Numbered from the stretch's first letter, positions 35,694 to 46,016 are shown. The stretch is DNA of 64,000 bases from Cupriavidus taiwanensis (GCF_900250075.1 NZ_LT977070.1:186001-250000); one strand, 5' to 3'. Notes: a model not told the origin generated them from the letters alone. Numbers and translations are program-made.

Positions 35694-37550
35694 TTAGCCG
35701 TCCAGCCGCTTGCCAAGTGCCGCGCGCGTCTGCGCCAGCGCCTGCGGCAGATGGTGCTTCAGTTGCGTGAACAGCTCGTCGTGCAGCGCCAGTTCCTTCT
35801 GCCAGGCGTCACGGTCGATCGAGGTCACCTGCTCGAACTGCGCCGGCGAGAACTCGACGCCGTTCCAGTTCAGGTCCTGGTAGCGCGGCGAGGTGCCGAA
35901 CACATGCTCGGCGCCCTGCCCCCTGCCTTCGACGCGGTCGATCATCCACGACAGCACGCGCATGTTCTCGCCAAAGCCCGGCCACACGAAGTTGCCGTCG
36001 GCATCCTTGCGGAACCAGTTTACGCAGTAGATCTTCGGCAGCCTTGCGCCCGCGGCTTCGAGCTTCTTGCCCAGTTCGAGCCAGTGGCCGAAGTAGTCGC
36101 TCATGTTATAGCCGCAGAACGGCAGCATGGCGAACGGGTCGCGGCGCACCACGCCTTGCTGGCCGGCGGCCGCCGCGGTGGTTTCCGAGCCCATGGTGGC
36201 GGCCATGTAGACGCCTTCGGTCCAGTTACGCGCCTCGGTCACCAGCGGCACCGTGGTCGAGCGGCGGCCACCGAAGATGAACGCATCGATGGGGACGCCG
36301 GCCGGGTTGTCCCAGTTGTCGTCGATCGACGGGCATTGCGACGCGGGCGCGGTGAAGCGCGCGTTCGGGTGCGCGGCCTTGGCGCCGGTGGCCCTGGCAA
36401 TCTCCGGGGTCCAGTCCTTGCCCTGCCAGTCGATCAGGTGCGCGGGCGCTTCCTTGGTCATGCCTTCCCACCACACGTCGCCGTCGTCGGTCAGCGCCAC
36501 GTTGGTGAAGATGACGTTTTCCTTGAGCGTCGCCATCGCGTTGTAGTTGGTCTTCTCGCTGGTGCCCGGCGCCACGCCGAAGTAGCCGGCTTCCGGGTTG
36601 ATCGCGTACAGGCGGCCGTCCTTGCCCGGCTTGATCCAGGCGATGTCGTCGCCGATGGTGGTGACCTTCCAGCCCTCGAAACCCTTGGGCGGGATCAGCA
36701 TGGCGAAGTTGGTCTTGCCGCAGGCCGACGGGAAGGCGGCGGCGACATGGAATTTCTTTCCTTCGGGCGAGGTCACGCCGAGGATCAGCATGTGCTCGGC
36801 GAGCCAGCCTTCGTCGCGGCCCATGGTCGAGGCGATCCGCAGCGCGAAGCACTTCTTGCCCAGCAGCGCATTGCCGCCGTAGCCCGAGCCGAACGACCAG
36901 ATCTCGCGCGTTTCCGGGAAATGGACGATGTACTTGGTCGGATTGCACGGCCACGCCACGTCCTGCTCGCCGGCGGCGAGCGGCTTGCCCACTGTGTGCA
37001 CACAAGGGACGAAGGCGCCGTCGCTGCCCAGCACCTCGTACACGGCCTTGCCCATGCGGGTCATGATGCGCATGTTGACCGCCACGTACGGCGAATCGGA
37101 CAGTTCCACGCCGATATGGGCGATCGGCGAACCCAGCGGCCCCATCGAGAACGGCACCACATACAGGGTGCGGCCGCGCATGCAGCCCTCGAACAGGCCG
37201 GCCAGGGTCTGGCGCATCTCGGCCGGCGGGGTCCAGTTGTTGGTCGGGCCGGCATCTTCCTGCTTCTCGGAGCAGATGAAAGTACGGTCTTCCACGCGGG
37301 CCACGTCCGACGGGTCCGACAGGGCCAGGAAGGAGTTCTTGCGCTTGGCCGGGTTCAGCCGCTTCATGGTGCCGGCGGCGACCATCTGTTCGCACAGGCG
37401 GTCATATTCTTCCTGCGAGCCGTCGCACCAGTAGATATTGTCGGGCTTGGTCAGCGCGGCGATTTCCGCGACCCAGGCGATCAGCTTGGGGTGCTTGACC
37501 CAGGCCGGCGCATTGACGGCTGCCGTACCTTGCATCGTGGGGTGGTTCAT
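35694..37550 (-). CDS. pckG: Phosphoenolpyruvate carboxykinase (GTP)
   Basis: The 618-residue enzyme converts oxaloacetate and GTP to phosphoenolpyruvate, the first step of gluconeogenesis from C4 acids. Diagnostic motifs are the P-loop-like [12 protein letters not shown] near residue 274 and the metal and nucleotide loops around [20 protein letters not shown] and the guanine-binding region. The ATG at 37550 ([20 protein letters not shown]) is preceded by GGAG; the longer frame upstream is not conserved. It stands next to the cstA locus, both acting at the pyruvate/C4 node of metabolism. Confidence 0.95.
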   Translation of the reverse strand: MNHPTMQGTAAVNAPAWVKHPKLIAWVAEIAALTKPDNIYWCDGSQEEYDRLCEQMVAAGTMKRLNPAKRKNSFLALSDPSDVARVEDRTFICSEKQEDAGPTNNWTPPAEMRQTLAGLFEGCMRGRTLYVVPFSMGPLGSPIAHIGVELSDSPYVAVNMRIMTRMGKAVYEVLGSDGAFVPCVHTVGKPLAAGEQDVAWPCNPTKYIVHFPETREIWSFGSGYGGNALLGKKCFALRIASTMGRDEGWLAEHMLILGVTSPEGKKFHVAAAFPSACGKTNFAMLIPPKGFEGWKVTTIGDDIAWIKPGKDGRLYAINPEAGYFGVAPGTSEKTNYNAMATLKENVIFTNVALTDDGDVWWEGMTKEAPAHLIDWQGKDWTPEIARATGAKAAHPNARFTAPASQCPSIDDNWDNPAGVPIDAFIFGGRRSTTVPLVTEARNWTEGVYMAATMGSETTAAAAGQQGVVRRDPFAMLPFCGYNMSDYFGHWLELGKKLEAAGARLPKIYCVNWFRKDADGNFVWPGFGENMRVLSWMIDRVEGRGQGAEHVFGTSPRYQDLNWNGVEFSPAQFEQVTSIDRDAWQKELALHDELFTQLKHHLPQALAQTRAALGKRLDG

Positions 37551-38079
37551 ACTGCAAACTCCAGGTTTGTAAAGGGAAGGAAGGGAGGGAATCCTTGCAA
37601 AGCCTGGCCGGCGGGTTCTCATGCGTGCCGGGGGCGGAACCGTCACTGCTGCTGTGTCCCTGCAGTGTCCTTGCAGGGGCCGCATCGGGAGCGTCACATC
37701 CCGTTACAACTCCGCGGCGGCCCGGTTTGCGCAAAAGGTCGCGGCGGCCACGGCGGCTGCGCTACAGTGGCGCTTCGCCCGCGCAGCGGGGCCTGCAGTT
37801 GCCGGCCGGGCTTTGTCCGGAGGCAGCGGCGTGACGGGAGCAACGCTCGACCGACAATCCGCGGCGGCACCGGAGCGGGCAAGGATACCACTGGCGCACC
37901 CCCCTGTTTTTTGCTGCGCAACAATTGCCGGCGTCGGCCGGCGTGGGATTTGCGCCGCGCGGCGCCAGGGTTGCGGCACGCCGGTGCAAACGTTTCACAA
38001 CAATACTGTTGGCCGGCGCGCGCCTCGGTGGGCGCGCGCACCAACTGGCACAACGTCCCGAAGATAACCAGGGTTGCCG
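37551..38079. other. Intergenic region between pckG and a dehydrogenase gene
   Basis: This 530-bp gap separates divergent genes and has no supported ORF. It contains a small inverted repeat CCCTGCA / TGCAGGG (37658-37678), 108 bp upstream of pckG, that could be an operator or leader hairpin. Both promoters should lie here, but none is clear. Confidence 0.6.
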
Positions 38080-39105
38080 ATGAAGATTGCCGTACTCGAC
38101 GATTACCAGGATGCCGTGCGCAAGCTGCCTTGCTTCAGCCTGCTGGAGGGGCACGACGTCAAGGTGTTCAACAACACCGTCAAGGGCGTAGGCCAACTGG
38201 CAGCGCGCCTGTCAGACGTGGAAGCCGTGGTGCTGATCCGCGAACGCACCCGCATCACCCGCCAACTGCTTGAAAAACTGCCCAAACTCAAGCTGATCAG
38301 CCAGACTGGCCGGGTCGGCGCCGGGCCTGGCAGCCATATCGACCTGGATGCCGCCACCGACCGCGGCGTGGCGGTGCTGGAAGGCGTGGGCTCGCCAGTG
38401 GCGCCGGCCGAGCTGACCTGGGCCCTGATCATGGCCGCCCAGCGCCGCATTCCGCAATACGTAGCCAGCCTGAAGCACGGCGCGTGGCAGCAGTCGGGGC
38501 TGAAATCGACCACGATGCCGCCCAATTTCGGCCTGGGACAGGTACTGCGCGGCCAGACGCTGGGAATCTGGGGCTACGGCAAGATCGGCCGGCTGCTGGC
38601 CGGGTATGGCCGCGCCTTCGGCATGAAGGTGCTGGTCTGGGGCCGCGAGGCATCCCAGCAAGCCGCGCGCGCCGACGGCCTTGACGTGGCGGAATCGAAG
38701 GAACAACTGTTCGCCGACAGCGATGTGCTGTCACTGCACCTGCGCCTGAACGACGACACCCGCGGCATCGTCAAGCAGGCCGACCTGACCGCCATGAAGC
38801 CGACCGCGCTGTTCGTCAATACCAGCCGCGCCGAGCTGCTCGAAGAGAACGCCCTGGTCACCGCGCTGAACCGGGGCCGCCCGGGCATGGCGGCGATCGA
38901 TGTCTTCGAATCCGAGCCGATCCTGCAGGGCCACGCGCTGCTGCGCATGGAAAACTGCATCTGCACGCCGCACCTGGGCTACGTGGAGCGCGACAGCTAC
39001 GAGCTGTATTTCCGCACGGCCTTCCAGAACATTCTGGACGTGCTGGACGGCAAGCACGACTGCATCGTCAATCCCAAGGCGCTGGCGCCGGTGCTGACGC
39101 GCTGA
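38080..39105 (+). CDS. D-2-hydroxyacid dehydrogenase family protein
   Basis: The 341-residue protein has the NAD-binding Rossmann motif GIWGYGKIGRLLAGYGRAFG near residues 156-175, preceded by a catalytic domain start MKIAVLDDYQDAVRKL. Active-site features include NTSRAELLEE near residue 247 and the C-terminal CTPHLGYVERDSYELYF (His). The family reduces 2-keto acids or oxidises D-2-hydroxy acids, including phosphoglycerate and glyoxylate-type substrates; the specific substrate is not visible. The ATG at 38080 is preferred to TTG 38074. The gene stands alone and ends 16 bases before a REP-like hairpin. Confidence 0.9.
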   Translation: MKIAVLDDYQDAVRKLPCFSLLEGHDVKVFNNTVKGVGQLAARLSDVEAVVLIRERTRITRQLLEKLPKLKLISQTGRVGAGPGSHIDLDAATDRGVAVLEGVGSPVAPAELTWALIMAAQRRIPQYVASLKHGAWQQSGLKSTTMPPNFGLGQVLRGQTLGIWGYGKIGRLLAGYGRAFGMKVLVWGREASQQAARADGLDVAESKEQLFADSDVLSLHLRLNDDTRGIVKQADLTAMKPTALFVNTSRAELLEENALVTALNRGRPGMAAIDVFESEPILQGHALLRMENCICTPHLGYVERDSYELYFRTAFQNILDVLDGKHDCIVNPKALAPVLTR

Positions 39106-39120
39106 GGCGCTTCGGGCGCT

Positions 39121-39157
39121 CGCCGGTTTTCTCCCCTCTCCCGCAAGCGGGCGAGGG
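39121..39157. repeat. REP-like hairpin, copy 1
   Basis: CGCCGGTTTTCTCCCCTCTC plus CCGC is shared, 24 of 24 bases, with 63161-63184. The CCCCTCTCCCGC / GCGGGCGAGGGG stem forms a stable hairpin 15 bp after the dehydrogenase stop and may also act as a transcript end. Confidence 0.65.
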
Positions 39158-39331
39158 GAGCCTTCCTCGGGCGGTGTTGGCTGCGGCCGGAGCCTGCCTG
39201 TCCCTCCGCGAACGCGAATTTCGCGAAACCGCTACACTCGGGACTTCCCTTACCGCCCGGCCTGCCATGGCCCGCGGCAGCCCTGACAACAACAAGGCGC
39301 CCTCCGCGCCGATCCCTCTCCCAAGGCCGGC

Positions 39332-40507
39332 ATGGACCCCAGGCTTGTGACGCTCTGCGTCGGCAATTTCGTCATCGGCACCGGTGCGATGATCGTGACC
39401 GGCATGTTGAACGACATTGCCGGCGACTTCGGGCTGGGCGCGGCCAGTGCCGGGCAGCTGATCTCGGTGTTCGCGCTGGCCACGTGCGTGGGGGCGCCGC
39501 TGTTTGCCACGCTGGGGTCGCGCATCGACCGCCGGCTGCTGCTGGCGGGCTCGCTGCTGGTCTATGGGGTGATGCACGTGGCCGCGGCACTGGCGCCGAG
39601 CTTTGCGGCGCTGATGGCGATCCGCTTCCTGACCGCGATCGGGGCGGCCATCTATACGCCGCAGACCGCGGCCACGCTGCCGCTGCTGGTCAATGCACAG
39701 ACCCGCGGGCGCGCCATCAGCTTCGTGTTCCTTGGCTGGAGCATTGCCAGCGTGGTGGGCGTGCCGCTGGGGACGTGGATTGCCAGCACGCTGGGGTGGC
39801 GCGTCAGCATGGCGCTGGTGGGGGTGATGGCGCTGCTGGTGGCGGCGGCGGTGTGGCGCGCGCTGCCGCGCGGGCTGATGGTGCCGCCGGCCGGGCGCGA
39901 GGCCTGGAGCGCGGTGCTGCGCCACAAGCCGGTGATGCTGGTGGTGCTGACCACCATGATCTCGTCGGCGGGCATGTTCACGCTGTTTACCTATATCGCG
40001 CCGCTGATGCGCGACGTCCATGGCATCAGTGGCGGCGCGCTCAGCCTGATGTTCCTGGCCTACGGTGCCTGCGGGGTGTTCGGCAATGCCATGGCGGCGT
40101 CGCGCATGGACCGGGTCACGCCCAGCCGGATCGTGCAGGTGACGCTGCTGACCTCGATCACGGCGATGGTGCTGTGGCCGCTGGCGGGGCTGGGCAGCGT
40201 CGCGCTGGTCGCGCTGTTCATGCTGTGGGGCGTGGGCGGCTTTGCCACCAACAGCGCCCAGCAGGCGCGCCTGGTGCTGCTGGCGCCGGCGCGGGCCTCG
40301 GTGTCGATCTCGCTGAATTCCTCTTCGATCTACCTGGGCCAGGCCGCCGGGGCCATGGCGGGCGCGGCGATCTATACCCTGGCCGGCCCCGACACGCTGC
40401 ACTGGGGCGCGGCGGCGCTGATGCTGGCGGCGCTGGCGGTGTCGCAGCGCGCGCGCCTGCTGGGCTGCCGCTGGCAGCCCGCGCAAGCGGCGGCCCGGCA
40501 GCTCTGA
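39332..40507 (+). CDS. MFS transporter
   Basis: The 391-residue inner-membrane protein has about twelve hydrophobic segments and MFS features such as FATLGSRIDRRLLLAGSL near residue 60 (loop 2-3). It resembles AraJ/PbuE-type drug or sugar efflux carriers. Its start MDPRLVTLCVGNFVIGTG has AAGGC upstream of the ATG. The substrate is unknown. The gene is alone; a DnaA-box-like array and a MOSC gene follow. Confidence 0.88.
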   Translation: MDPRLVTLCVGNFVIGTGAMIVTGMLNDIAGDFGLGAASAGQLISVFALATCVGAPLFATLGSRIDRRLLLAGSLLVYGVMHVAAALAPSFAALMAIRFLTAIGAAIYTPQTAATLPLLVNAQTRGRAISFVFLGWSIASVVGVPLGTWIASTLGWRVSMALVGVMALLVAAAVWRALPRGLMVPPAGREAWSAVLRHKPVMLVVLTTMISSAGMFTLFTYIAPLMRDVHGISGGALSLMFLAYGACGVFGNAMAASRMDRVTPSRIVQVTLLTSITAMVLWPLAGLGSVALVALFMLWGVGGFATNSAQQARLVLLAPARASVSISLNSSSIYLGQAAGAMAGAAIYTLAGPDTLHWGAAALMLAALAVSQRARLLGCRWQPAQAAARQL

Positions 40508-40568
40508 TTCCAGTCTGAAACACGCGCCACGCCCCCCGCCGGCGCCTTGTGAGGAACCGCACCAAGCA

Positions 40569-40639
40569 CTTGTCCACAGCGTTATCCGCCCCGTTATCCT
40601 CAGGGATATCCGCAGCTTATCCACATCCCTTTCCACAAC
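40569..40639 (+). repeat. 12-bp phased array of DnaA-box-like 9-mers (array 2)
   Basis: Six 9-mers occur at 12, 12, 12, 11 and 12 bp spacing: TTGTCCACA (40570), TTATCCGCC (40582), TTATCCTCA (40594), ATATCCGCA (40606), TTATCCACA (40617) and CTTTCCACA (40629). The consensus unit is GTTATCCACAGC, the same as array 1. The array is intergenic, between the MFS and MOSC genes, and ends 18 bp before the MOSC start codon. Confidence 0.8.
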
Positions 40640-40657
40640 CACGAAGCGGGGGCGCAC

Positions 40658-41296
40658 GTGAGCGATTCGAGACCTTGGCCGGGCCTTGCGCGCGTGCTGG
40701 CGGTCAGCCTGGGCAAGGCCATCCCGCTGGTGGTGGCGGGCGCGGGTACCGAGGCGGTGGTGCTGTCGGGCATTCGCAAGCATCCGGTCAGCACGCTGCT
40801 GCACCCGCTGCGGGTCCAGGTGCAGCAACTTGGCCTGGCGGGCGACGAGCAGGGCGACCTGACTGTCCACGGAGGTCTCGACAAGGCGGTCTACGCCTAC
40901 CCCTCTGAGCACTACGCCTGGTGGAATGCCCGCCGCCGCGCCTGCGCCCAGCCCGACTCGGGGCCGCCGCTGCCCTACGGCGCGATGGGGGAAAACCTGA
41001 CGCTGGAGGGCTTGCTGGAGTCCGCGCTATGGATCGGCGACCTGGTGCGGGTCGGCACCGCCCTGCTGCGCGTGGAAGCCCCGCGCCAGCCCTGCTACAA
41101 GTTCAACGCCGCGCTGGGGTATCGCCATGCGGTGCGGGACATGGTGCAGAGCGGCTACTCCGGGGTTTATCTCAGCGTGGTGCTGAAGGGCGAAGTGCGT
41201 GCCGGCGACGCCGTGATTGTGCAGGCCGGACCACGGGAATTGTCGGTGGACAGCGTAAATCAGTGGCGCCGCGATGGCCGGCGGCAGCTTTTCTGA
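40658..41296 (+). CDS. MOSC domain-containing protein
   Basis: This 212-residue protein resembles YiiM. It has a MOSC-type beta-barrel with GDEQGDLTVHGGLDKAVYAY near residues 64-83, MGENLTLEGL near 110-119, and the conserved Cys region RVEAPRQPCYKF near 138-149. MOSC domains bind the molybdenum cofactor, and YiiM-type members take part in detoxifying hydroxylated purines. The start is GTG 40658, preceded by GCGGGGGC; no ATG is better placed. It lies 18 bp after the DnaA-box-like array. Confidence 0.88.
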   Translation: MSDSRPWPGLARVLAVSLGKAIPLVVAGAGTEAVVLSGIRKHPVSTLLHPLRVQVQQLGLAGDEQGDLTVHGGLDKAVYAYPSEHYAWWNARRRACAQPDSGPPLPYGAMGENLTLEGLLESALWIGDLVRVGTALLRVEAPRQPCYKFNAALGYRHAVRDMVQSGYSGVYLSVVLKGEVRAGDAVIVQAGPRELSVDSVNQWRRDGRRQLF

Positions 41297-41557
41297 TAAT
41301 GTTTGTCTAACCATACAAGCGCCCCGCTACACACATCTCCGGCCTCCCCTGTGGCCCGGACGGCGTTTGCCGGCGCCGGGCATTACCAGACCCTTGCACC
41401 CCTGTAACGGACTGTAATACGCGGCGCTGGCTCCGGCGGGCGAAGCGCGGTACTAGTAGAGTCTTTGCGCGACACGCACCGGCAGCAATCGGGCACAACA
41501 TGCCGGGCGGTACACGGGGAGTGGCGCTGAAGACGCGGGGCAGAGGGTCCAAACAAT

Positions 41558-42793
41558 ATGAAATCTGACAGGATCGACCAGCCCAAGGGCTTCGTCGACA
41601 GCAACTGGAGGGCGGCCGCCGGGACCGGGCGCGGCCGCGTGTCGCCGTGGCTGGCAGTGGTGGTGATACTCGCCGTCGCGGGCATGGGCTGGTTTGCATG
41701 GCGTACCTGGCTGGCGCCGAAGCCCGCGCCCAAGCCGCCTGCGGCGGCCGTGGTGTCGACCGCGCCGGTGCAGCAGGGCGACGTGCCGCTGCAGGTCTCG
41801 GCCAACGGCAATGTCACGGCGCTGTCGACGGTGGAGGTGCGGCCGCAGGTATCCAGCACCGTGCGCACCGTCCATATCAAGGAAGGTCAGACCGTCAAGC
41901 CCGGCGACCTGCTGTTCTCGCTCGATACCCGCATGGACGAGGCCAACCTGGCCAAGGCGCAGGCGCAGTTGCTGCGCGACCAGGCCGACCTGGCCGATGC
42001 CCGCCGCGCGCTGGCGCGCAGCCAGGAGCTGCTGCAGCGCAATTTCATTTCGAAGAGCGCGGTCGATACGGCGCAGGCGCGGGCCGACGGCCTTGCCGCC
42101 ACCGTGCGCGCCGACCAGGCCGCGATCGAGGCCAGCCGCGTGGCGGTCAGCTACGGCGCCATCCGCGCCACCATCAGCGGCCGCACCGGCGCGATCAACG
42201 CCTTCCCGGGCTCGCTGGTGCTGCCCAACAGCCCCCAGCCGATGGTCACCATCGCCCAGGTGCAGCCCATTGCCGTCACCTTCAGCCTGCCCGAACGCCA
42301 GCTGGCGGCGCTGCGCGAGGCGCTGCGCGCCGGCCCGGTGCAGGTCACCGCGCAGCCCAACGACGGCAACCAGGCGCCCGTGACCGGCCGCATCAGCTTT
42401 GTGGATAACACGGTCGATCCGCAGTACGGCACCATCCGCGTCAAGGCCCAGTTCGACAATGACGAGCAGCGGCTGTGGCCCGGCACCTATGCCACCGTCA
42501 GCGCCGTGGTGCAGACGCTGAAGGACGCGCTGTCGGTGCCGCCGCAGGCGGTGGTGACGGGCCCCGAGGGCCGCTTCGTCTATGTGGTGCAGCCCGACAG
42601 CAAGGTGGCGCGCGTGCCGGTGCGGGTGGTGACCACCACCGCCGCCGCGGCCGTGGTCGAGGGCGTGCAGCCCGGCGCCCGCGTGGTGGTGGAAGGTACG
42701 CAGAACCTGCGCCCCGGCGTGCTGGTGCGCGAGGCCGCCGCCCGCGGCGCTTCCGGCGCCGATGCCGCCCGCCCTGCCAGCGCGGGGCACTGA
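41558..42793 (+). CDS. RND efflux periplasmic adaptor subunit
   Basis: This membrane-fusion protein of 411 residues has an N-terminal anchor (PWLAVVVILAVAGMGWFAW near residue 31-49), a lipoyl/barrel-sandwich region (VEVRPQVSSTVRTVHIKEGQ), an alpha-hairpin around residues 125-195 and a beta-barrel followed by a membrane-proximal domain. It resembles MdtA/MexA. It connects an RND pump to an outer-membrane channel. It is followed after three bases by the pump gene. No outer-membrane factor is in the window. Confidence 0.93.
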   Translation: MKSDRIDQPKGFVDSNWRAAAGTGRGRVSPWLAVVVILAVAGMGWFAWRTWLAPKPAPKPPAAAVVSTAPVQQGDVPLQVSANGNVTALSTVEVRPQVSSTVRTVHIKEGQTVKPGDLLFSLDTRMDEANLAKAQAQLLRDQADLADARRALARSQELLQRNFISKSAVDTAQARADGLAATVRADQAAIEASRVAVSYGAIRATISGRTGAINAFPGSLVLPNSPQPMVTIAQVQPIAVTFSLPERQLAALREALRAGPVQVTAQPNDGNQAPVTGRISFVDNTVDPQYGTIRVKAQFDNDEQRLWPGTYATVSAVVQTLKDALSVPPQAVVTGPEGRFVYVVQPDSKVARVPVRVVTTTAAAAVVEGVQPGARVVVEGTQNLRPGVLVREAAARGASGADAARPASAGH

Positions 42794-42796
42794 GCC

Positions 42797-45700
42797 ATGA
42801 CGCTCTCGGAACTCTGCATCCGCCGTCCGGTGATGACGGTGCTGCTGTGCCTGGCGGTGATCGTCACCGGCATCGTGCTGTATCCGACCATCCCGATCGC
42901 CGCGCTGCCCAGCTTCAACTCGCCGGTGATCCAGGTCACCGCGACGCTGCCGGGCGCGAGCCCGGAAACCATGGCCGCTTCGGTGGCGACCCAGCTGGAA
43001 AAGCAGTTCGCGACCATCCCCGGCGTCTCGGTGATCAGCTCGTCGAACACGCTCGGCAATTCCAGCATCACCATCGAATTCAACAACGACCGCGATATCG
43101 ACGACGCGGCCGTGGACGTGCAGGCGGCGCTGTTCCGGGCGCAGCGCTCGCTGCCGATCGAGATGACGACGCCGCCGTCGTACCGCAAGGTCAACCCGGC
43201 CGACGCGCCGGTGCTGCTGCTGGCGATCAACTCGCCGGCGATGAGCCTGGCGGACCTGAATGCCTTCGGCGACAACCTGATCTCGCCAACGCTGGCGACG
43301 CTGCCGGGCGTGGCGCAGGTGCAGATCTTCGGCCAGAAGCGCTTTGCGGTGCGCGTGCGTGCGCACCCCGATGCGCTCGCGGCACGCGGGCTGACGCTGG
43401 ACGAGCTGGCCATCGCGCTTAACCGCGCCAATGCCAACACCCCGGTGGGCACGCTCGACAGCGCGCGCCAGACCCTGACGATCCAGGCCAACCGGCAGCT
43501 GACCAATGCGGATGCCTTCCGCAACATCATCGTCGCCAGCCAGCCCAACGGCGCGCTGGTGCGGCTGTCCGACGTGGCCGAGGTCGAGGACAGCGTCGAG
43601 ACCATCAAGACCGGCAGCTGGCTCAACAACGAACGCTCGATCGTGCTGGCCGTGCTGCGCCAGCCCGACGCCAACACCGTGGCGGTGGTCGATGCGATCA
43701 AGGCCGCCCTGCCCCGCCTGATCGCACAGATGCCGGGTTCGGTCAACGTGGCGGTGGTCAACGACCGCTCCAACTCGATCCGCGAATCGATCCACGACGT
43801 GCAGTTCACGCTGGCGCTGACGGTGGCGCTGGTGGTGATGGTGATCTTCCTGTTCCTGCGCCGCGCCGCCGCCACGCTGATACCGACGGTGTCGCTGCCG
43901 ATCTCGCTGATCGGCACGGTGGCGCTGATGAAGGCGTTCGGCTACAGCCTGGACAACGTCTCGCTGCTGGCGATCACGCTGGCGGTGGGGCTGGTGGTGG
44001 ACGATGCCATCGTCATGCTCGAGAACATCGTGCGCCATATCGAGGAAGGCGTGCCGCCGCTGAAGGCCGCGCTGGTGGGATCGCGCGAGATGGGCTTCAC
44101 CATCCTGTCGATCTCGATCTCGCTGGTGGCGGTGTTTATCCCGATCTTCTTCATGCCGGGCGTGATCGGGCTGCTGTTCCACGAATTCGCCGCGGTGGTG
44201 TCGCTGTCGATCCTGGTGTCGGCGCTGGTGTCGCTGACGCTGATCCCGATGCTGTGCGCGCGCTTCCTGTCGGCCGAGAACGTGCCGGTGGATGAGTCGC
44301 ACCACGCCTATGGCGACCACGCGGTGGCGCAGGCCGCGGCGCCGCAGAAGCAGACCCTGGGCATGCGCTCGACGCAGTGGTTCGAGAACCTGTTCGAGTT
44401 CACGCTGCACCGTTATGCGCGCGGGCTGGACTGGTGCCTGGCGCACCGGCGTACGGTGCTGGCGGTGGCGGGTTTGACCTTCGTGCTGACCGCGGTGCTG
44501 TTCGTCACGATCCCCAAGGGCTTCTTCCCTGAAGAGGACATTGGCCAGATCCGCGTCAACGCCGAAGGACCGCAGGATATTTCCTTCGACGCCATGTCGG
44601 AGCGGTTGCGCGACGCGGCCGAGCGCATGCGCGCCAACCCGGCGGTCAAGAGCATCGTGGTCGCCATCGGCGGCGGTCCGTCGCCGGCGATCAACACCGG
44701 GCGCATGTTCGTCGAACTGAAGCCGCGCGGCGAGCGCGGCGCCATGCCGAAGGTGATCGAGTCATTGCGGCGCGATGTCGCCGGGGTAGCCGGACTGGCG
44801 GTGTATTTCGCGCCGGTGCAGAACCTGCAGCTGGGCGGGCGCCAGAGCAAGAGCCGCTACCAGTACACGCTGCAGAGCGTGAAGGCTGGCCAGCTGCAGG
44901 ACTATTCCGACCAGCTGATGGCGAAGATGCGCGCCGACAGCCTGTTCCGCGACGTCACCAGCGACTCGCAGCAGTCCGGGCTCGAGGCGCACCTGACCAT
45001 CGACCGCGACAAGGCCAATGCGCTCGGCGTGCAGATGCAGGACGTGCGCACCGCGCTGTACTCGGCGTTCGGCGAGCGCCAGGTATCGACCATCTACACG
45101 CCGATCGACAACTACTACGTGATCCTGCAGGCGGCCGATGTCGACCGCACCGACGAAAGCGCGTTCTCCAAGCTCTATGTGCGCAGCAAGACCGGGCAAA
45201 TGGTGCCGGTGTCGGCCTTCGCCACCACCGAGCGCCGGGTCGGCCCGATCGCGGTCAACCACCAGGGGCAGCTGCCGTCGGTGACGGTGTCGTTCAACCT
45301 GGCCCCGGGCGCGGCGCTGGGGGACGCTTCCGCGCGCATCGACCGCTACAAGCAGGAGATCGCCATGCCGACCTCCATCTTCACCAGCTGGGGCGGCGAC
45401 GCGGCGGTGTTCCAGTCGTCGCAGGCGACGCAGATCGTGCTGCTGGTGGCGGCCATCGCGGTGATCTACACGCTGCTGGGGGTGCTGTACGAGAGCTACA
45501 TCCACCCGCTGACCATCCTGGCGGGCCTGCCCTCGGCGGCGGTGGGGGCGTTGCTGACGCTGTACATCTTCAATGTCGAGCTGTCGCTGATCGCGGTGAT
45601 CGGCGTGCTGATGCTGATCGGCATCGTCAAGAAGAACGCGATCATGATGATCGACTTCGCGCTGGCGGCGCAGCGCGAGCAGGGCATGACCCCGGCCAGG

Positions 45701-45994
45701 GCCATCCGGCAGGCGTGCCTGCTGCGCTTCCGGCCGATCATGATGACCACCTTCGCCGCGGTGATGGGCGCGCTGCCGCTGGCACTGGGCCTGGGCGCCG
45801 GCGCCGAGCTGCGCCAGCCGCTGGGCCTGGCGGTGGTGGGCGGGCTGCTGTTCTCGCAGGTGATCACGCTGTTCATCACGCCGGTGATCTACCTGGCGCT
45901 GGACCGGTTCTCGGGCACCGGGCCGCTGCAGATCGATGCGGAAGGCAACAAGCTGCCGGAGAAGGTGCCCCGGGAGACGGTGCGGCAGCACTGA
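42797..45994 (+). CDS. RND multidrug efflux permease
   Basis: The 1065-residue HAE1-type pump (MdtB/MdtC or MuxB-like) starts ELCIRRPVMTVLLCLAVI with the first membrane helix. It has two large periplasmic loops and the proton-relay aspartates in AVGLVVDDAIVMLENIV near residue 400. The internal duplication is visible: the second half has LIGIVKKNAIMMIDFALAAQ. It exports drugs or toxic organics using the proton gradient. Start ATG 42797 lies three bases after the adaptor stop, so the two are coupled. Confidence 0.94.
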   Translation: MTLSELCIRRPVMTVLLCLAVIVTGIVLYPTIPIAALPSFNSPVIQVTATLPGASPETMAASVATQLEKQFATIPGVSVISSSNTLGNSSITIEFNNDRDIDDAAVDVQAALFRAQRSLPIEMTTPPSYRKVNPADAPVLLLAINSPAMSLADLNAFGDNLISPTLATLPGVAQVQIFGQKRFAVRVRAHPDALAARGLTLDELAIALNRANANTPVGTLDSARQTLTIQANRQLTNADAFRNIIVASQPNGALVRLSDVAEVEDSVETIKTGSWLNNERSIVLAVLRQPDANTVAVVDAIKAALPRLIAQMPGSVNVAVVNDRSNSIRESIHDVQFTLALTVALVVMVIFLFLRRAAATLIPTVSLPISLIGTVALMKAFGYSLDNVSLLAITLAVGLVVDDAIVMLENIVRHIEEGVPPLKAALVGSREMGFTILSISISLVAVFIPIFFMPGVIGLLFHEFAAVVSLSILVSALVSLTLIPMLCARFLSAENVPVDESHHAYGDHAVAQAAAPQKQTLGMRSTQWFENLFEFTLHRYARGLDWCLAHRRTVLAVAGLTFVLTAVLFVTIPKGFFPEEDIGQIRVNAEGPQDISFDAMSERLRDAAERMRANPAVKSIVVAIGGGPSPAINTGRMFVELKPRGERGAMPKVIESLRRDVAGVAGLAVYFAPVQNLQLGGRQSKSRYQYTLQSVKAGQLQDYSDQLMAKMRADSLFRDVTSDSQQSGLEAHLTIDRDKANALGVQMQDVRTALYSAFGERQVSTIYTPIDNYYVILQAADVDRTDESAFSKLYVRSKTGQMVPVSAFATTERRVGPIAVNHQGQLPSVTVSFNLAPGAALGDASARIDRYKQEIAMPTSIFTSWGGDAAVFQSSQATQIVLLVAAIAVIYTLLGVLYESYIHPLTILAGLPSAAVGALLTLYIFNVELSLIAVIGVLMLIGIVKKNAIMMIDFALAAQREQGMTPARAIRQACLLRFRPIMMTTFAAVMGALPLALGLGAGAELRQPLGLAVVGGLLFSQVITLFITPVIYLALDRFSGTGPLQIDAEGNKLPEKVPRETVRQH

Positions 45995-46016
45995 GGGCGA
46001 GCGCTGGAACCGCCAG

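Noticed and set aside
42400..42408. DnaA-box 9-mer in the RND adaptor gene
   Set aside because: A single perfect TGTGGATAA inside a conserved coding region, without neighbours at 12-bp spacing; treated as chance.
41453..44446. 997-codon minus-strand open frame opposite the RND genes
   Set aside because: Antisense shadow of the adaptor and pump, with no recognisable motif.
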